Source of the DNA: Quercus robur
Lineage: Eukaryota > Streptophyta > Magnoliopsida > Fagales > Fagaceae
DNA: 64,000 bases
Reading direction: 5' to 3'
Assembly: GCF_932294415.1 (NCBI RefSeq)
Contig: NC_065535.1
Coordinates: forward strand, 28,428,782 to 28,492,781
Made by a program: the position numbers and the translations under genes. Below, piece after piece: positions 1-11,956 of this stretch (position 1 is its first letter; the number at the start of each line of letters is the position of its first letter). A model generated the notes under the pieces. The model saw only the letters and a program-made list of their open reading frames with translations, was not told the DNA's origin and did no database searches.

Positions 1-107
1 ATGAATTTGTATTGTAATAGCACTAGCCTACTGATGTAATGTTTTGATGTGTCAATGAATGAAGAATTGGTCAATTCTGAGTATTTTGTGCATATCCTAA
101 CAACCAT

Positions 108-640
108 TCAATGGAAGAAGTAATGGTCAATTATCAATTTGGCTGTGCATACCATAACAACCATTCCACAATAAAAACTTTCATACACTGTATTAGAAAA
201 GTATACTTGGACATAATTTGTAGTAGCAATAAATAAACTTCCATATAATTTGGCTGTGCATACCATAACAACCATTCCACAATAAAAACTTCCCATACAC
301 TCTATTAGAAAAATATACTTGGACACAATTTGTAGTAGCAATAAATAAACTTTCATATAATTTGGTTGTGCATACCATTCCACAATAAAAATAATATACT
401 TGGACACAATTTGTAGTAGCAATAAATAAACTTCCATATAATCTAGTTTGGAAAAATATTGTTCCATACAAACTGTAATATCACAACTTCCATATTGTAC
501 CTTAATTACAAAAAAGCACATTCCAAGGCCAGCAGTGATTGTTTTTTACACTAATTAGTAATTACAAAAAAGCACATTCCAAGGCCAGCAGTGACTGTTT
601 TTTACACTAATTGATAATTACAAAAGGCCAACAGTGGTCT
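108..640. repeat. Two short tandem repeats beside a MULE
   Basis: A unit of about 111 bp begins near 139, 249 and 360. It contains TTGGCTGTGCATACCAT and CTTGGACACAATTTGTAGTA, and the third copy is shortened. It is followed by two copies of a 53-bp unit starting near 508 and 561 (ATTACAAAAAAGCACATTCC) and a third fragment. The small ORFs here arise from the repeats and show no protein family. The block lies 3' of the transposase gene and is probably internal to the Mutator-like element, whose left terminus is not in the window. Confidence 0.75.
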
Positions 641-736
641 TCACAAAAAAAAAAAACCAAAAAGGCCCACATGTTCCCACTAGGTTTACTTCCAATGCTG
701 GCATGCGTACCCACTAGCTTCATTCATTTCTTGCCT

Positions 737-3700
737 TTACTCTTTCCTCTTTCCACCCACTGGATTCATTTTTGGTAGCCTTTGTGCAGCAAGCTGTCCT
801 CTAGTCCTCACACCACCAGTGCTCCCACTTGCATGTGAAGGCTACAAAATAAAAAATAGATCCACTTGTTAAAAAATATCCCAAGCTACACAACCATCCA
901 GGACTAAGTTACCTGTGAAGAACTTGGTAAGGTATCCCAGGTCTCCCTAGGTGTGTGAAACTCTGGTTGCGAGGAAGAGAACCATCTTGCTCTCTTGTGA
1001 GATGGCCTAGGTTGATTTCCTTGCTGTGAGGATGAAGGCTGAGTGGCAGACATCATGTTGTAGGTCTGTGTAGGCTGCTGGGATGGTGGCTGAGGTGCAG
1101 GCTGAGGTGCAGGCTGAGGTGCAGATCTAGGTGCAGGCACCCCTTCCCTTGCCTGCAACAAAACCCAGTTTCAATACAGTGTCTATTGTAAGTTTAAAAA
1201 CAAGTTTTTTTTTTTTGTTTTTTTCCATTTAAATCCTAATTACTTACAGCTTTTTCTCTTTGAAGTCTCTGTCTCCTCTGCCATGGTGTCTCCCCAGTGA
1301 TGCCAGCCTTGCACCCTCTTGAGTTATGCCCTTCCTTTTTGCATTTCCCACATCTTACAGGTCTATTCTGTCTACTTGCTTTGTAAGGGTTCCTAGGCTC
1401 ATCAGAAGCCCTCTTTCTTTGCTTGGGTGGTCTGCCTGGTGGTTTGTATATGTGAGGTGCCAGGGGAGCAGGCTGTCCAGTCTCAGCCCATTCTGACTGG
1501 CCAGGCATGGGAGGAAGTACCTCCTTGTATATCTCCATGTAAGTTTCTTTGAAGTAGCATGGGTGGGTATAGTCTTCTGGTGTCTCAATGTTTGTATAAA
1601 TGGCTGTTATGGCATGTTTGCAGGGAATGCCATTTAAATCCCAAGACCTACAGCTACATGTCTTCTTCACCAAATCAACTACATGCCTCTCATACTGACT
1701 GCCTACCTCATAAAGGAAACTACCAGCTGGGGTAGCACTAAATGCCTTACTTTCAACCTTCAATTTCTCCAACCTATCTTGTATGCTTGGACACAACTTT
1801 CCAGCATACTTCTGTATCCCTTCCCTTTTTGTGTAAAGCCTAGTCATAAGTCTAACCCTAATCCACTCCAACATTGCCAAGATAGGCTTGTCCCTAGACT
1901 TCAATATCATTGCATTAAAAGACTCACTCAAATTATTTACCAAACAATCTGTTAAGGCCCTATGAGTGAAGTGTGACCTTGTCCACTGTGCAGGTGCAAT
2001 GTTTGCAAGATACTCATATGCCTTTTCATCCAAATCCCTTATGTACTGCATGCATCTCTCAAACTCCCTTACTGTTGTGGCAGCAGCACACCTCCACAAT
2101 GCATCCTTCAGCTCCAATCCCTTGTGATCAACTTTGAAATTGTTGTAGATGTGTTTCACACAGTATCTATGCTCCACGGTAGGGAATAGTGTCTCTATTG
2201 CAGGTATAAGCCCCTGTAAATAAGCAAGCAAACAAACAAACAAAACAAGTTAGTTCAGCAAACAAAGTCAACTATTCAAGTGTAACTGAACAAAACAAAA
2301 CTTGCATACCTTTTGCCTATCAGAAATGAAGACCAACTGAAGCTCCTCTGGCCTCCCTATATCATCAGCAAAAATTTCCAAAAACCATATCCAAGACTCC
2401 CTGGTTTCTTGTTCCACAACAGCCATGGCTACTGGAAAAATGTTGTCATTTGCATCCTTGGCAGTGGCAGATAAGATTTGCCCACCAAATCTGTGCTTTA
2501 TGTGACAACCATCTAAACCTATAAATGGCCTGCATCCACCTAAAAATCCTACCTTCTGAGCATTGAACCTAACATACATCCTTTTAAATTTTGGCTGGGA
2601 AGTCTCCTCAGCCATTTCTGTCTGCAATATAACCCTACTCCCCTTGTCTACAGTGGTTATCATTTGTGCATAGTCCCTAAGGACACCATATTGCAGTTGC
2701 TCATCTCCATTTATCAAATCCTTTGCCTTTCTCTTTGACCTATACACTTGGTTTACACTTAGGTCAACAGATAAATTTTGCATCACATGGTTGTGTACAC
2801 CACTCACCTCCCAATTTGGATTTTTGCTAAAATCCTCAATGAACCTCTTAGCAACATAAGTTGATGTTGCTTGGCTGTTTTTGAAAGACTTGGGACAAGT
2901 ACAGTCATCAGTCAAGGTCTTAATTTGAAATGTTAGCTCTCTACTTATTTGAGATGCATAACATCTCCACCCACACCCATTCTTGCAGTGAACTGATATC
3001 TTGGTCTTCTCATTAAGCTTGAATTTGATGTCAACAGGTTTTTTGATTGCATACTCCCTCAAAGCAGCTCTGAACACCTTTGCATTAGGGAACTTCATCT
3101 CCTTCTTCAGTACAACATTTCTCATGTCACTCTTAGCATTAAACTCCACTTGCTCAGGTTCCTGCTCATCATCAGACCCATCCATGCTTACCAGGTCATC
3201 CTCAAGGGCTGGCTCAGCCCACTCAGGGTCTGTGTGGGGTGCATTGCTTGATTCTGGGGCTGTGTGGGGTGCATTGCTTGATTCTGGGGCTGTGTGGGGT
3301 GCATTGCTTGATTCTGGGTTTGTATTGGGAGCAGAACCTTGTGGAGCTGATTTTTGAGCAGCAAATACATCATCACCAAAGCCATCCCCCTCTAGGCCTT
3401 CATTTAGCCAATCATCATCATCATCATCATCATCATCTCCTTCAACATTCTGTTCTTCATCTCTTGCATCAATGTCAACATCCTCAACATCTTCTTCATC
3501 ATCACTCTCATCATCATTCTCATCATCTTCATCATCATCACTATCCAATTCTATTTCAACCCTTGCTGCATCACCACTTACATCACCACCTGCATGACCA
3601 CCTACACCATCTGCCACTCCCCCTGCATCACCACCTACACCACCTGCCACTCCCCTTGCCACTCCCCCTGCATCACCACCTACGCCACCATCTGCCACTC

Positions 3701-4052
3701 CCCCTGCATCAGGATACTCAACTGCCAATGGCTCCACATCTATGTCAGTATAGATTATGATTTTTTCAGCATACCATGCCTTATGAAGGTTAGTCATGTT
3801 TACAATATCTGTATCTGTTTCTATGTCTCTTAAATCATGCTGTAGATCACCATCAGGAATTAAATACTTATATCTACTGTGTTCCTTAGGAGCACCAACT
3901 AGATGGCATAAATCCCTAATTTCAAAGTAACTCAACTTGTCAGGGTCAATCTCTGTCAGTAAACGTACAGACCCACCCACATATTGTATGGTTGGCTCCT
4001 CCACAAAACATCCCCCAACATGAATTTCAAGGTCAAATGTGACATCATCCAT
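737..4052 (-). CDS. MULE transposase, four coding exons, 1017 aa
   Basis: Predicted DDE transposase that cuts and inserts Mutator-like DNA in the nucleus. Exons on the - strand are 4052-2310, 2213-1248, 1152-913 and 841-737; all junctions are GT-AG and keep the frame. A 5' UTR intron (4443-4053) ends exactly at the ATG. Residues 1-110 form a conserved N-terminal MULE module. An acidic, repeat-rich linker follows, with three copies of a 10-aa unit around 3240-3320. The MuDR DNA-binding domain lies at about 310-375. The DDE core is suggested by D about 513 (LDGCHIKH), D about 577 (ISDRQKG) and E about 677 (NNLSESFN). A SWIM zinc finger (CxC...CxH) is near 767-781 and a CCHC knuckle (CGKCKKEGHNSRGC) near 868-881. 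The tail ends GGKRKE. No stop or frameshift was seen. Exon 4 rests on splice signals and frame only. Confidence 0.87.
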
Positions 4053-4609
4053 CTGCAATTAAAATAAGTCTCAATGTTTACACACACTGACATGCAGAAA
4101 GTGAGAAGAAGCCAAAAGAGACAACAAGGCAACAAATTGACAACAACACACGGACAAAGGGCCACATAAAGCACATGCAAAACCAGACTCCCAACAAATT
4201 CATAGGGACCACACTACCCACACTTCACAAACAAGTGCAATCATTGACAAAATGCATTATAGAAACAACAATAGCAAAATGCATATCCTAAGCGATTCTA
4301 CACATAAATAGCAAAATGCTAATTTAACATACAAAAAAAAAATTTACTGTGCAGATGAACAGCAAAACCTAACTACGTGGGTGGGTCACCATAAAAAAAT
4401 GACATCAAGAAGCCAAATGCAGATGAAAAAACATCACACATACCTTGCCCAGGTTCGATGATGCAAAAGAAGTGCTTTCTCCCTCTCCACACGCTCCAAA
4501 CCGCGAAGAACAAGCCTGATTGCACCTTGGGTGTCTCTCTCGAAAAGTGTTTGAGTTTTGGGGGTTTTGATTCGCGTTATGTTCTGTTTTGGGGTTACAA
4601 GGTGTTTTT

Positions 4610-4744
4610 GTAACGGCAGAGACCGAGGTGGGTTACGGAGAGTGACGGAAACATACCTCAGGTGGGTTAAGTGATACTTTTCAAACCACGGGTAGGCAAA
4701 GTGATTTTCGCCCAAACCACAGGTGGGTTATGTGTAATTATCCC
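4610..4744 (-). repeat. MULE right terminal region with internal subrepeats
   Basis: Read on the - strand, the terminus holds four imperfect units containing ACCCACCTGTGGTTTG, ACCCGTGGTTTG, ACCCACCTGAGG and ACCCACCTCGG, spaced by about 25-30 bp. Such arrays in MULE termini are probable transposase binding sites. The 5' UTR of the transposase starts in or just inside this region and ends at the donor site at 4443/4444 (CAAG|GTATGT). Confidence 0.6.
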
Positions 4745-6632
4745 TTATCATTATACCATACCATTTTACAATATCTCCAACATCCCAAACTTTTATTTTC
4801 CTATTCTACTCATTAAAATAATATATCTATATAATAAAATAATATGTCCCCAAACCCAAATAAAAACAAAAACCCAAATCACCATCTGCTACCACCACAA
4901 CCACGAACAACCAAACCCTCCACTTTGTTCATTTCCTTTTTCTTTTCATGCACTAGATAAACCATACGCTTCTAAAATTATTTGAAAATAAGAAAAATCT
5001 CACCATTCTCAGCCAAAGGGACCTTGCAAAAGTACCACCGAACATCACCTCCATCAGAAGGACTCCTAGTTTGCACATCAACCCATCATTGATCACCGAT
5101 CCCAAACCCATCACCAATCACATATCCCAAACCCATCACCGATCACCGATCACCTATCCCAAACCCATCACCGATCACTGATCCATCAACCCATCAACAA
5201 CCACAGCACCGATCAAACCCATCAACCCAACAAACCCATCAGCACCGATCAAAAATCAAACTTTGCACCATCCACCACCAAACCTAGCCACCACCAAGCA
5301 AACCCACCACAACACCAGCTAGCAACCACCAAGAAAAACCCACAAAAAAAACCACCATCGATCTTGCTGTTGTTGATCTAGAAATCCATCAACCATGGCA
5401 GCAAAGCCACCACGCCAATAGATAGAGAAGAGAGAGGATGAGTCAAACCGAATAAAATATTGTATTTGGTTTTAGAATTGTGCTATAGTGCAATTCTATC
5501 TTTAGAATTGCACTGTAGCAGTATTGCAAAAAAATTTGCCATACTTGGCTTTAGCATTCCCTGATGTAGATGGTTTTAAGGTTTGAAATGCCAAATTTTC
5601 CTTAGATATGGCATTAGCATTCCCCAGTGCTAATGCTCTTAGATCCTTAATCTCATTTCACCAAAATGATTTTGGTGTTGTAACGGTCAAATCGACTCAT
5701 AAGCCCTAATCGGACCACCAGATTGAAAGTTATCATCAAATCAAGTTTTAATAGCTGAGATGCATTATCACAAATTGAGTCCGACTATATGTGATTATGA
5801 ACAATTGATTTTAATTGGTTATAAGTGTAATCAATTTGAAATCAATGATATGTCATAATTTGATTGGTTAGGACTACATTTTATGGTAAGGTTGCATACA
5901 CCTAATTAATTAGATAGTTAAACATTAATTATTCAATGAGTAATTTGTGCAATTATCTTTTAATTAGAGTAAATTTGGAACTAATTAAGTCTGAAATGGG
6001 AGTGATTGAAGCCATTTAATGTTAATTAGGAGCTAATTTGGGACCTATTAATGTTAATTGTGCTGAAACCATTTTCTAACAAATGACCTCTACTCACCAT
6101 TTCATCGATATCTCTCAGAATATTTTGAATCTGTGAATGAGGTTAATTTTCCCAGAAACTAGACATCTGGGGCTTCAATTTGAGCACAAGAACAAGACAA
6201 TTCTGATCAGAATTAAGTCAAATATGATTTTTCGAAGTTGGCTCTACAGGCTGTTACAACAACTACAGGAAAACCGAATTTTGGCTTGCTCCTCACTCTC
6301 ATCAATCTCTCCATTTAATGCACCAAATTTTCTCTAAGGTTAAAATGAGATCTAGGTTCATGATTCTTTCTTAACCCTCATTAAATGGTCTTTCATTCAT
6401 ATTTCCTCCACCACTACTATATAAACTCTCCATCTCCTTCATTTCAAGACACAAAACTCCCATCTCTTCTCCTCTCTTGAGTTCTAGGAAGTTGAGTAGT
6501 CTTGTCATATCTTGGTCTTCTTGAGACTCAAGATATCGAGTGAGACTCACTCTTCCTCTCCTAACTCTTCTTTTCCTGCACCCTTAGGATCTCCCTCTAG
6601 AGTCTCCTTCTCCACCATATGGATCTTACATA
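4745..6632. other. Intergenic, low-complexity and promoter-like repeat DNA
   Basis: No gene is supported. From about 5040 to 5260 there is a degenerate tandem array of AAACCCATCACCGATCACC-type units. From 5455 to 5645 there are short repeated motifs (AGAATTGCACT, TTAGCATTCCC). From 5670 to 6632 a sequence with a TATA-like CTATATAAACTC near 6417 and a CT-rich stretch after it resembles a fragment of another LTR, but no partner LTR is present. The young LTR element inserted directly after 6637. Confidence 0.4.
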
Positions 6633-6637
6633 ATCCC

Positions 6638-7749
6638 TGTAAGGTTGAATTTATTCAACCATCTAATTGGCTTTATTCCGTGCCAAATTTGCTTGTAATT
6701 CAGCATTTAGTAACCCTGTATTTAGGTGGGTTTGTTGTAAGGGTAGTGAGTGAGTTAGAGTGAAGATTGCTCAAGAGTGTGCAAGAAAACAGAGTGTCGC
6801 GGCTGGGACTCGCGGGTGGACTCGCGGCTGCAAGCCGCCAGAAGCTGCACACGTGCCAAGCATGCTGGAAGATGAACAGTCATGCTAGCTGGAGCACTAC
6901 AGGACAAAACAGGACAACTGGCCATACGGTTATCTCGCGACTGGATCTCGCGACTTGGTCAAGCCGCGAGGTCAAGCCGCGAGCCACCCCTGTTTTGTAA
7001 AATCCTGACGTTTCACATTCCTCTCCCACTCCAGTATAAATACCCCTTTAACCCACGATTGAAAGAGAGCTTCCAGAGAGAATTTTGAGAGAGAAACCCT
7101 AAAGAAAAACAAGATTATTTCACACACAATCCCTACCTTAGAGTCTCATCATATTCCTTAACTCTCTTCCTCTCCATTGTTAAATCCTTGAGAGGTATTA
7201 TACCAAACCTGGTTCTCACCATCATCATCTCTGTGAGACAGTCGTTTGGAGTTCTGGGAAGCAGTTAGGAAGGAGCCAATATTCATTGGTTGATGCTACG
7301 GTCTAGTAGCGGAATCCGGGAAGCTAGAAAAGAAAAAGGTTCGGCGCAACCTCGTTGGAGCAAGAAGCTTGGAGGGCTCAGGTGCACTGGGTAGATTAGG
7401 CTTGGAGGGTCTATTGCTGTCCTTGTATCCCAACTGTATTTTCTAGTGGATTGATTACCGCTTGGAGGGCGGCGGAGAGGTTTTTCGCCGAGGACTTCGG
7501 TTTCCTCTTCGATAACACATCGCGTGTTGTCTTTGTGTTTGCATCTTCCTTCCTCTCTATCTTTGCCTTTATATTATCTGCTGTGGATTTTATTTTGTTA
7601 TGGCTTAGATAGTTTATAACCAATTTCATATTATAGCATATGTTAAGTTTCCGCACACTTTTTGTTTGACATATTGCTTGTGTTGGTTAAGTTGGAATTT
7701 GGGGGTCTAAACGTTCAAAAGTGTTTTTGTACACGTTTTTGAACTTTCA
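6638..7749 (+). repeat. 5' LTR of the pol-less Sirevirus-like element
   Basis: Starts TGTAAGGTTG and ends ACTTTCA. A TATA box TATAAATA lies at 7035-7042, so transcription should start near 7065. Upstream of it, between 6796 and 6985, are seven CGCG cores (TCGCGG, TCGCGA, CCGCGA). It differs from the 3' LTR at six positions and has no indel. Confidence 0.95.
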
Positions 7750-7752
7750 ATT

Positions 7753-7764
7753 GGTATCAGAGCG
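7753..7764 (+). promoter_or_regulatory. Primer binding site, tRNA-iMet type
   Basis: TGGTATCAGAGC begins three bases after the 5' LTR. This is the usual plant Copia primer site, complementary to the 3' end of initiator tRNA-Met, and it sets the orientation as +. Confidence 0.92.
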
Positions 7765-7818
7765 GGTACACTGCTGTTGGTTTCATTACCATTGTGTGAT
7801 CCTTGACTTCCTTTTGAG

Positions 7819-9789
7819 ATGGATAGGTCTCAATCCCTAAATGCACCTCCATATTTTGATGGTAGTAATTATGCTTTTTGGAAGGTTCGAATGAGAGCTT
7901 TTCTGTGTTCTATTGATGAATCCGTTTGGGATGCTGTTGAGATTGGTTGGACCAAACCTGAGGCAGCCAAATCCACATGGGATAAGGCAACACTTGCTGC
8001 ATCTAATGCTAACAGTAAAGCACTAAATGCTATTTTCTGTGGTGTGTCTCCAGATGAATTTCACAGGATTTCTCACATTACCATTGCCAAAGATGCATGG
8101 GAGATTCTGGAAACAACTTATGAAGGCACGAAGAAAGTGAAAGACACCAAGTTACAAATGCTGACCACTCGGTTTGAGGAGCTTAAAATGAGTGAGGATG
8201 AGTTTTTTGACTCTTTCTATGGGAAGCTAAATGAGGTGGTTGTCAGTAAGTTTAACTTGGGGGAGAAAACGGAGGACTCAAAGATTGTAAGGAAGATCCT
8301 TCGATCATTGCCGGAAAGTTTTCGTGCTAAAGTGACAGCCATTGAAGAGAGCAAGGATCTTGACGACATCAAGGTACAGGAGCTGGTTGGTTCTCTGCAG
8401 ACTTATGAGATGTCGCTGCCCAATCAACGGAAGAGTAAATCCCTTGCTCTAAAGACCATTAATGAGAAGATGGAAGATCAAGACTCATCGGGAGAAGATG
8501 TGGTTGACAAAGATGTAGCCTATCTTGTCAAAAATTTCAGAAAGTTTTTGAAATTCAAAAATAATGGCAAATTTGATGATAAAAGAAAATTCCAAAGTTC
8601 TGGAAGGGAGAAGAGGGATTTCAAAAAGAAAGATGGAAAAGAATCCCAACCCTCACAAGGTGTCACTTGTTTTGAATGTAACGGGCATGGACACTTTAAG
8701 AAGGAATGTCCGAATTATTTGAAATCGAAAGGCAAAGTGTATGCCACGACCTTGAGTGACTCAGACTCGTCTGACTCTGAATCTGAAGAGAGTTGTGATG
8801 GAGAAGGGAACTATTCAGCTTTCATGACTATTGCTCATGTTGAGTCTTCGGATGAGTTGAATATGCTTGTACGAGACCTTGGAGAACATAGTGATGATGA
8901 CTCACTTGGAATTGTTGAAGAATCAGAAGCTGAAGAAGAAGAAAGCACAGCAAATCTTCAAGAGAATTATAACTCACTCTTGGAGAAATCGGGTGAGTAC
9001 ACAAGGGTGGCCAAGGCTGCTGTGAGAAAAATGAAGAAGGCTGAGGAGGACTACAAAAGTCTCCTAATTCGATATAGGGAGGCCAAATGTGAGATAGAAA
9101 CACTGAATGGTGAGTTGTCCGAAGCTTACACAAAAGTGAGATTTCTTGAGAATGAGGTTGTGCAAGCAAATGCTAAAATAGAGAGGGTCACCACCAAGAA
9201 ACTAGATGATGTTATATCATCTCAAAAGAGCTTTTCAGACAAATCCGGATTGGGATATACCGGAGGAAGTAGTTCATCTGGAAATGTCACTAAAGAAGTG
9301 AAGTTTGTAAAGGCCAAAGATCCAGTTGTAGCTGACCTTACTGGAGAGAAGCTTGAGGTGGAGGAGAAGAAGAATGTGGAGGACCAACGGATGCTGAATC
9401 ATCGTAATCAGTCTGTGGGCAGGTCTGAATCCCGTGCCAAGTCACGTCCACGACCACAAAGAGGTCCTAGAGGAACGTATGTGTGCCATTATTGCGGACT
9501 TCAAGGGCACACTCGACCAAATTGCCAAAAGCTGAGAGCAAAGAACAGTGCAACTCCTCAAAGGTCAGGAGGACCCAGAAATGATAGAAGAATTTGGGCA
9601 GGTGATCAATCTAGAGGTCAAAATGGAGATCCCGGAATGATGAACGTGATGAAGATGATTGGTGCATTCACCAACTGCTTGGAAAGCTTCTCACGAAGGT
9701 TTGAAAGCCCTAACCCCCGTACCCAATCCTATAAGGAAATCACCCCAAACGCAAGTGACGTGCGGGTGAATAAGGGTACTCATGCATAA
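7819..9789 (+). CDS. Copia/Sirevirus-type GAG polyprotein, 656 aa
   Basis: Structural protein expected to assemble cytoplasmic virus-like particles and package element RNA. The ATG at 7819 is the first after the primer site. The N-terminus (APPYFDGSNYAFWKVRMRAF) and residues of about 60-200 match the UBN2/gag-polypeptide family of plant Copia elements. A CCHC knuckle, CFECNGHGHFKKEC, is at residue 284. An acidic Ser/Asp/Glu stretch and a long heptad-like coiled-coil (about 375-460) follow. A second knuckle, CHYCGLQGHTRPNC, is at residue 556 in a basic region. The ORF is open, and the stop at 9787-9789 is followed by non-coding sequence instead of a protease. The length and the two knuckles suit Sirevirus GAG. 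Confidence 0.9.
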   Translation: MDRSQSLNAPPYFDGSNYAFWKVRMRAFLCSIDESVWDAVEIGWTKPEAAKSTWDKATLAASNANSKALNAIFCGVSPDEFHRISHITIAKDAWEILETTYEGTKKVKDTKLQMLTTRFEELKMSEDEFFDSFYGKLNEVVVSKFNLGEKTEDSKIVRKILRSLPESFRAKVTAIEESKDLDDIKVQELVGSLQTYEMSLPNQRKSKSLALKTINEKMEDQDSSGEDVVDKDVAYLVKNFRKFLKFKNNGKFDDKRKFQSSGREKRDFKKKDGKESQPSQGVTCFECNGHGHFKKECPNYLKSKGKVYATTLSDSDSSDSESEESCDGEGNYSAFMTIAHVESSDELNMLVRDLGEHSDDDSLGIVEESEAEEEESTANLQENYNSLLEKSGEYTRVAKAAVRKMKKAEEDYKSLLIRYREAKCEIETLNGELSEAYTKVRFLENEVVQANAKIERVTTKKLDDVISSQKSFSDKSGLGYTGGSSSSGNVTKEVKFVKAKDPVVADLTGEKLEVEEKKNVEDQRMLNHRNQSVGRSESRAKSRPRPQRGPRGTYVCHYCGLQGHTRPNCQKLRAKNSATPQRSGGPRNDRRIWAGDQSRGQNGDPGMMNVMKMIGAFTNCLESFSRRFESPNPRTQSYKEITPNASDVRVNKGTHA

Positions 9790-11956
9790 GCATTACAACA
9801 TGTCCATGCATTAATACTTCCTATGCTTTGCGACAATGCTTGTTTGATTTGGTTTGCTGTTTTTGATGTTGGTTGTTTGCTTGTCTTCTTGTGAATATTT
9901 CTTAATTCTGTTTTATCAATCTTTTTGTTTCTTGTGTCAAAAATCCAAAAATCACATAAAAATTAGAAAATCAAAAAGCTTGATTGACTTTGTTGAGTTT
10001 TGTCTCAAAACTTGTTTTGCCTTGTACCTTTGTGCTAATGGCTTTGTGCATTTTCGAGCATTGCTTGTTTTCTTGCACTCATATCACTGTGGGAAAAATC
10101 TTGAAATCTATGTGATTGTTGTAAATAGATCTTCAAACTTGTCATGAATGATTAGTGAATGGTTATGTTGATCTTGAGACATGCATAGACTTGTGTCTAT
10201 ATATCTTCCCACTTTTTATTTTTGTTTTGCTAAAAAGAGCTCACCAAATGTAAATCTCCAAATGAAAAAAGATATTGAGCTGCAAAAGCCTGTCGCACAT
10301 TCTAGTATTTGACTAGGAAAAAGGGTAAGCGACCTTATATTAAAAGTGAATGTTCATTCAAAAAGGGCCAAAGGCCTGTTCTTCAAAGAGAAATGTTATA
10401 TATCCCTCTCACAATGAGAGATGATTGCCTCAAAAGATCAAAAAGATCAAATGTTATGATTGAAAGTGGAGTCAAATGAAAAGCTCCAAGTTATGATTAT
10501 CAAATTGTGTGGGAGGTCATATATACATATTTCTATAATTGAGATGGGTCACATGATCTAGTGCTAATTGTGTATGCCTTGGTTGAATTGATCATTGAAG
10601 CTTCACATTAGACAAAGGACTATCTCATTGTTGATATCCACACACAACACACAAGTTTATGTTCAATAAATGCCATATTCATTTGTGTGATTGTACTTGA
10701 TAAAATGTGTTTTCACATGCTCAATCTTTGTTAATTCAAGCACAAAAAGATTTTTGAGTGTTTTAGGTGTTTTTGGAAAGTATTTTGTTTGAAAAATCTG
10801 AAAATTTCAAAAATACAGTTTTGCCCTGTTTTGGCAGCTCAGTCGCGGGTATGTCAAGTCGCGAGCCTCAGTCGCATCTTCGCTGGTCATTTTTGGCGAC
10901 TTGTTCGCGAGTAGAAGGTCCAGTCGCGAGGTTCACTCAGAGATTTTCGCGGCTCAGCTCGCGACTCACTCGCGGGTAGACCTTCCAGTCGCGAAAAACA
11001 CTTAGAAAAATTTTTCAAAATTTTGTTCTTGAGTGCTTTGGCGGCTTGAGCTGGCGACTGTGTGGCGACTTAATCAAGTCGCGAAAATTGCGTGTTTTGC
11101 AGAAACAGGAGCAGTTTTTAAACCTCGTTCAGTTTTCCCTCGAACTTTTGTAACTGTTCATCTTCTCTTTAAACTTTTTTTTTTCTTCCAAACACTTCGT
11201 GAATCCATTTTTCGAGCCTCATTGGTGCTTCATTTCTTATCCAAATCATCAAGAAAAGGTATGGGTTTTGCTTTCTCAATCTCATTTTCTTTTTCCTGCA
11301 TATTTCTGTTACTGTTTGGACTGGTATTGTATTTGTTATACTTATCTCTGTGTAATGGGTATGGAGTGTCGTGTTTGATATTGTTCTCACCTGTTTTCAT
11401 GCTGAGCAGTCACAATGTGTTTTTCATTGTTCTGATTTTTGCCTATTATTGAATCTGAGAATCTTTTCTGAAATGGGTTTGATGTCTATTTGACTTACTC
11501 ATTACACTTGCTTGAGTATTGTTGTTGGTGTTTGGTTGTGGTCACTGAGTTGTTATGATAACATAATGTATGTCTCTCAACCACGTGCTCCAGTGTGGAT
11601 GTTTGGTTTCTTCATGTTGAAATATTTTCCCCTTGTTCATGTCTCTGTTGGAGTGAATTATGTTATCTGCTCTAAATGTTCAAATGCTGTATCTAATTGC
11701 ATATCATGGTCATGTTAACCTGTCTCTATGACAGTTTTGTCAGTTGTGCTGTCTATCTATGTCTTGGTACACTATCACCAAGTTTGATGCACGTATTAGT
11801 TTGTGCTTCTGTGTATTGTTGGAAGTTTTGGTTGGGTTTGCACTAGCTTCAGTTTGTGTTTATATATTGAAATTTTGTTTACACTGAATCTTGTTGACAA
11901 TCATCTTGTGGGGTATTGTTGCTTGTTTTGTTTTTTTTTGGCCTGTTCTCTTGCAG
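9790..11956 (+). other. Non-coding internal region replacing pol, with CGCG cluster and intron
   Basis: About 2.2 kb lie between GAG and ORF2. No pol motif appears in any frame. From 10850 to 11095 there are nine CGCG cores, mostly GTCGCGAG or TCGCGGGT, like those in the LTR. A good donor AAAAG|GTATGG at 11258/11259 and an acceptor CTCTTGCAG|ATG ending at 11956 suggest a 698-nt 5' UTR intron in front of ORF2. That would let ORF2 be made from a spliced or separately started RNA. Confidence 0.55.

Larger units (their letters stand above)
1..4744 (-). mobile_element. Autonomous Mutator-like element (MULE), left end outside window
   Basis: The right terminus is read on the - strand from 4744 as GGGATAATTACACATAACCC. 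It runs into about 130 bp of degenerate repeats of an ACCCACCTGTGGTTTG-type unit (about 4610-4744), typical of complex MULE terminal inverted repeats. The transposase gene points away from this end. No inverted copy of the terminus occurs between 1 and 900, so the other end and the target duplication cannot be defined. Coding potential looks complete, so the element may be autonomous. Confidence 0.8.

Noticed and set aside
108..521. Overlapping frames with repeated peptides
   Set aside because: They come from the 111-bp tandem repeat and have no family or start signal.
3239..3760. His-rich frame on the + strand
   Set aside because: It is antisense to the acidic linker of the transposase; GAT/GAC codons read backwards as CAT/ATC.
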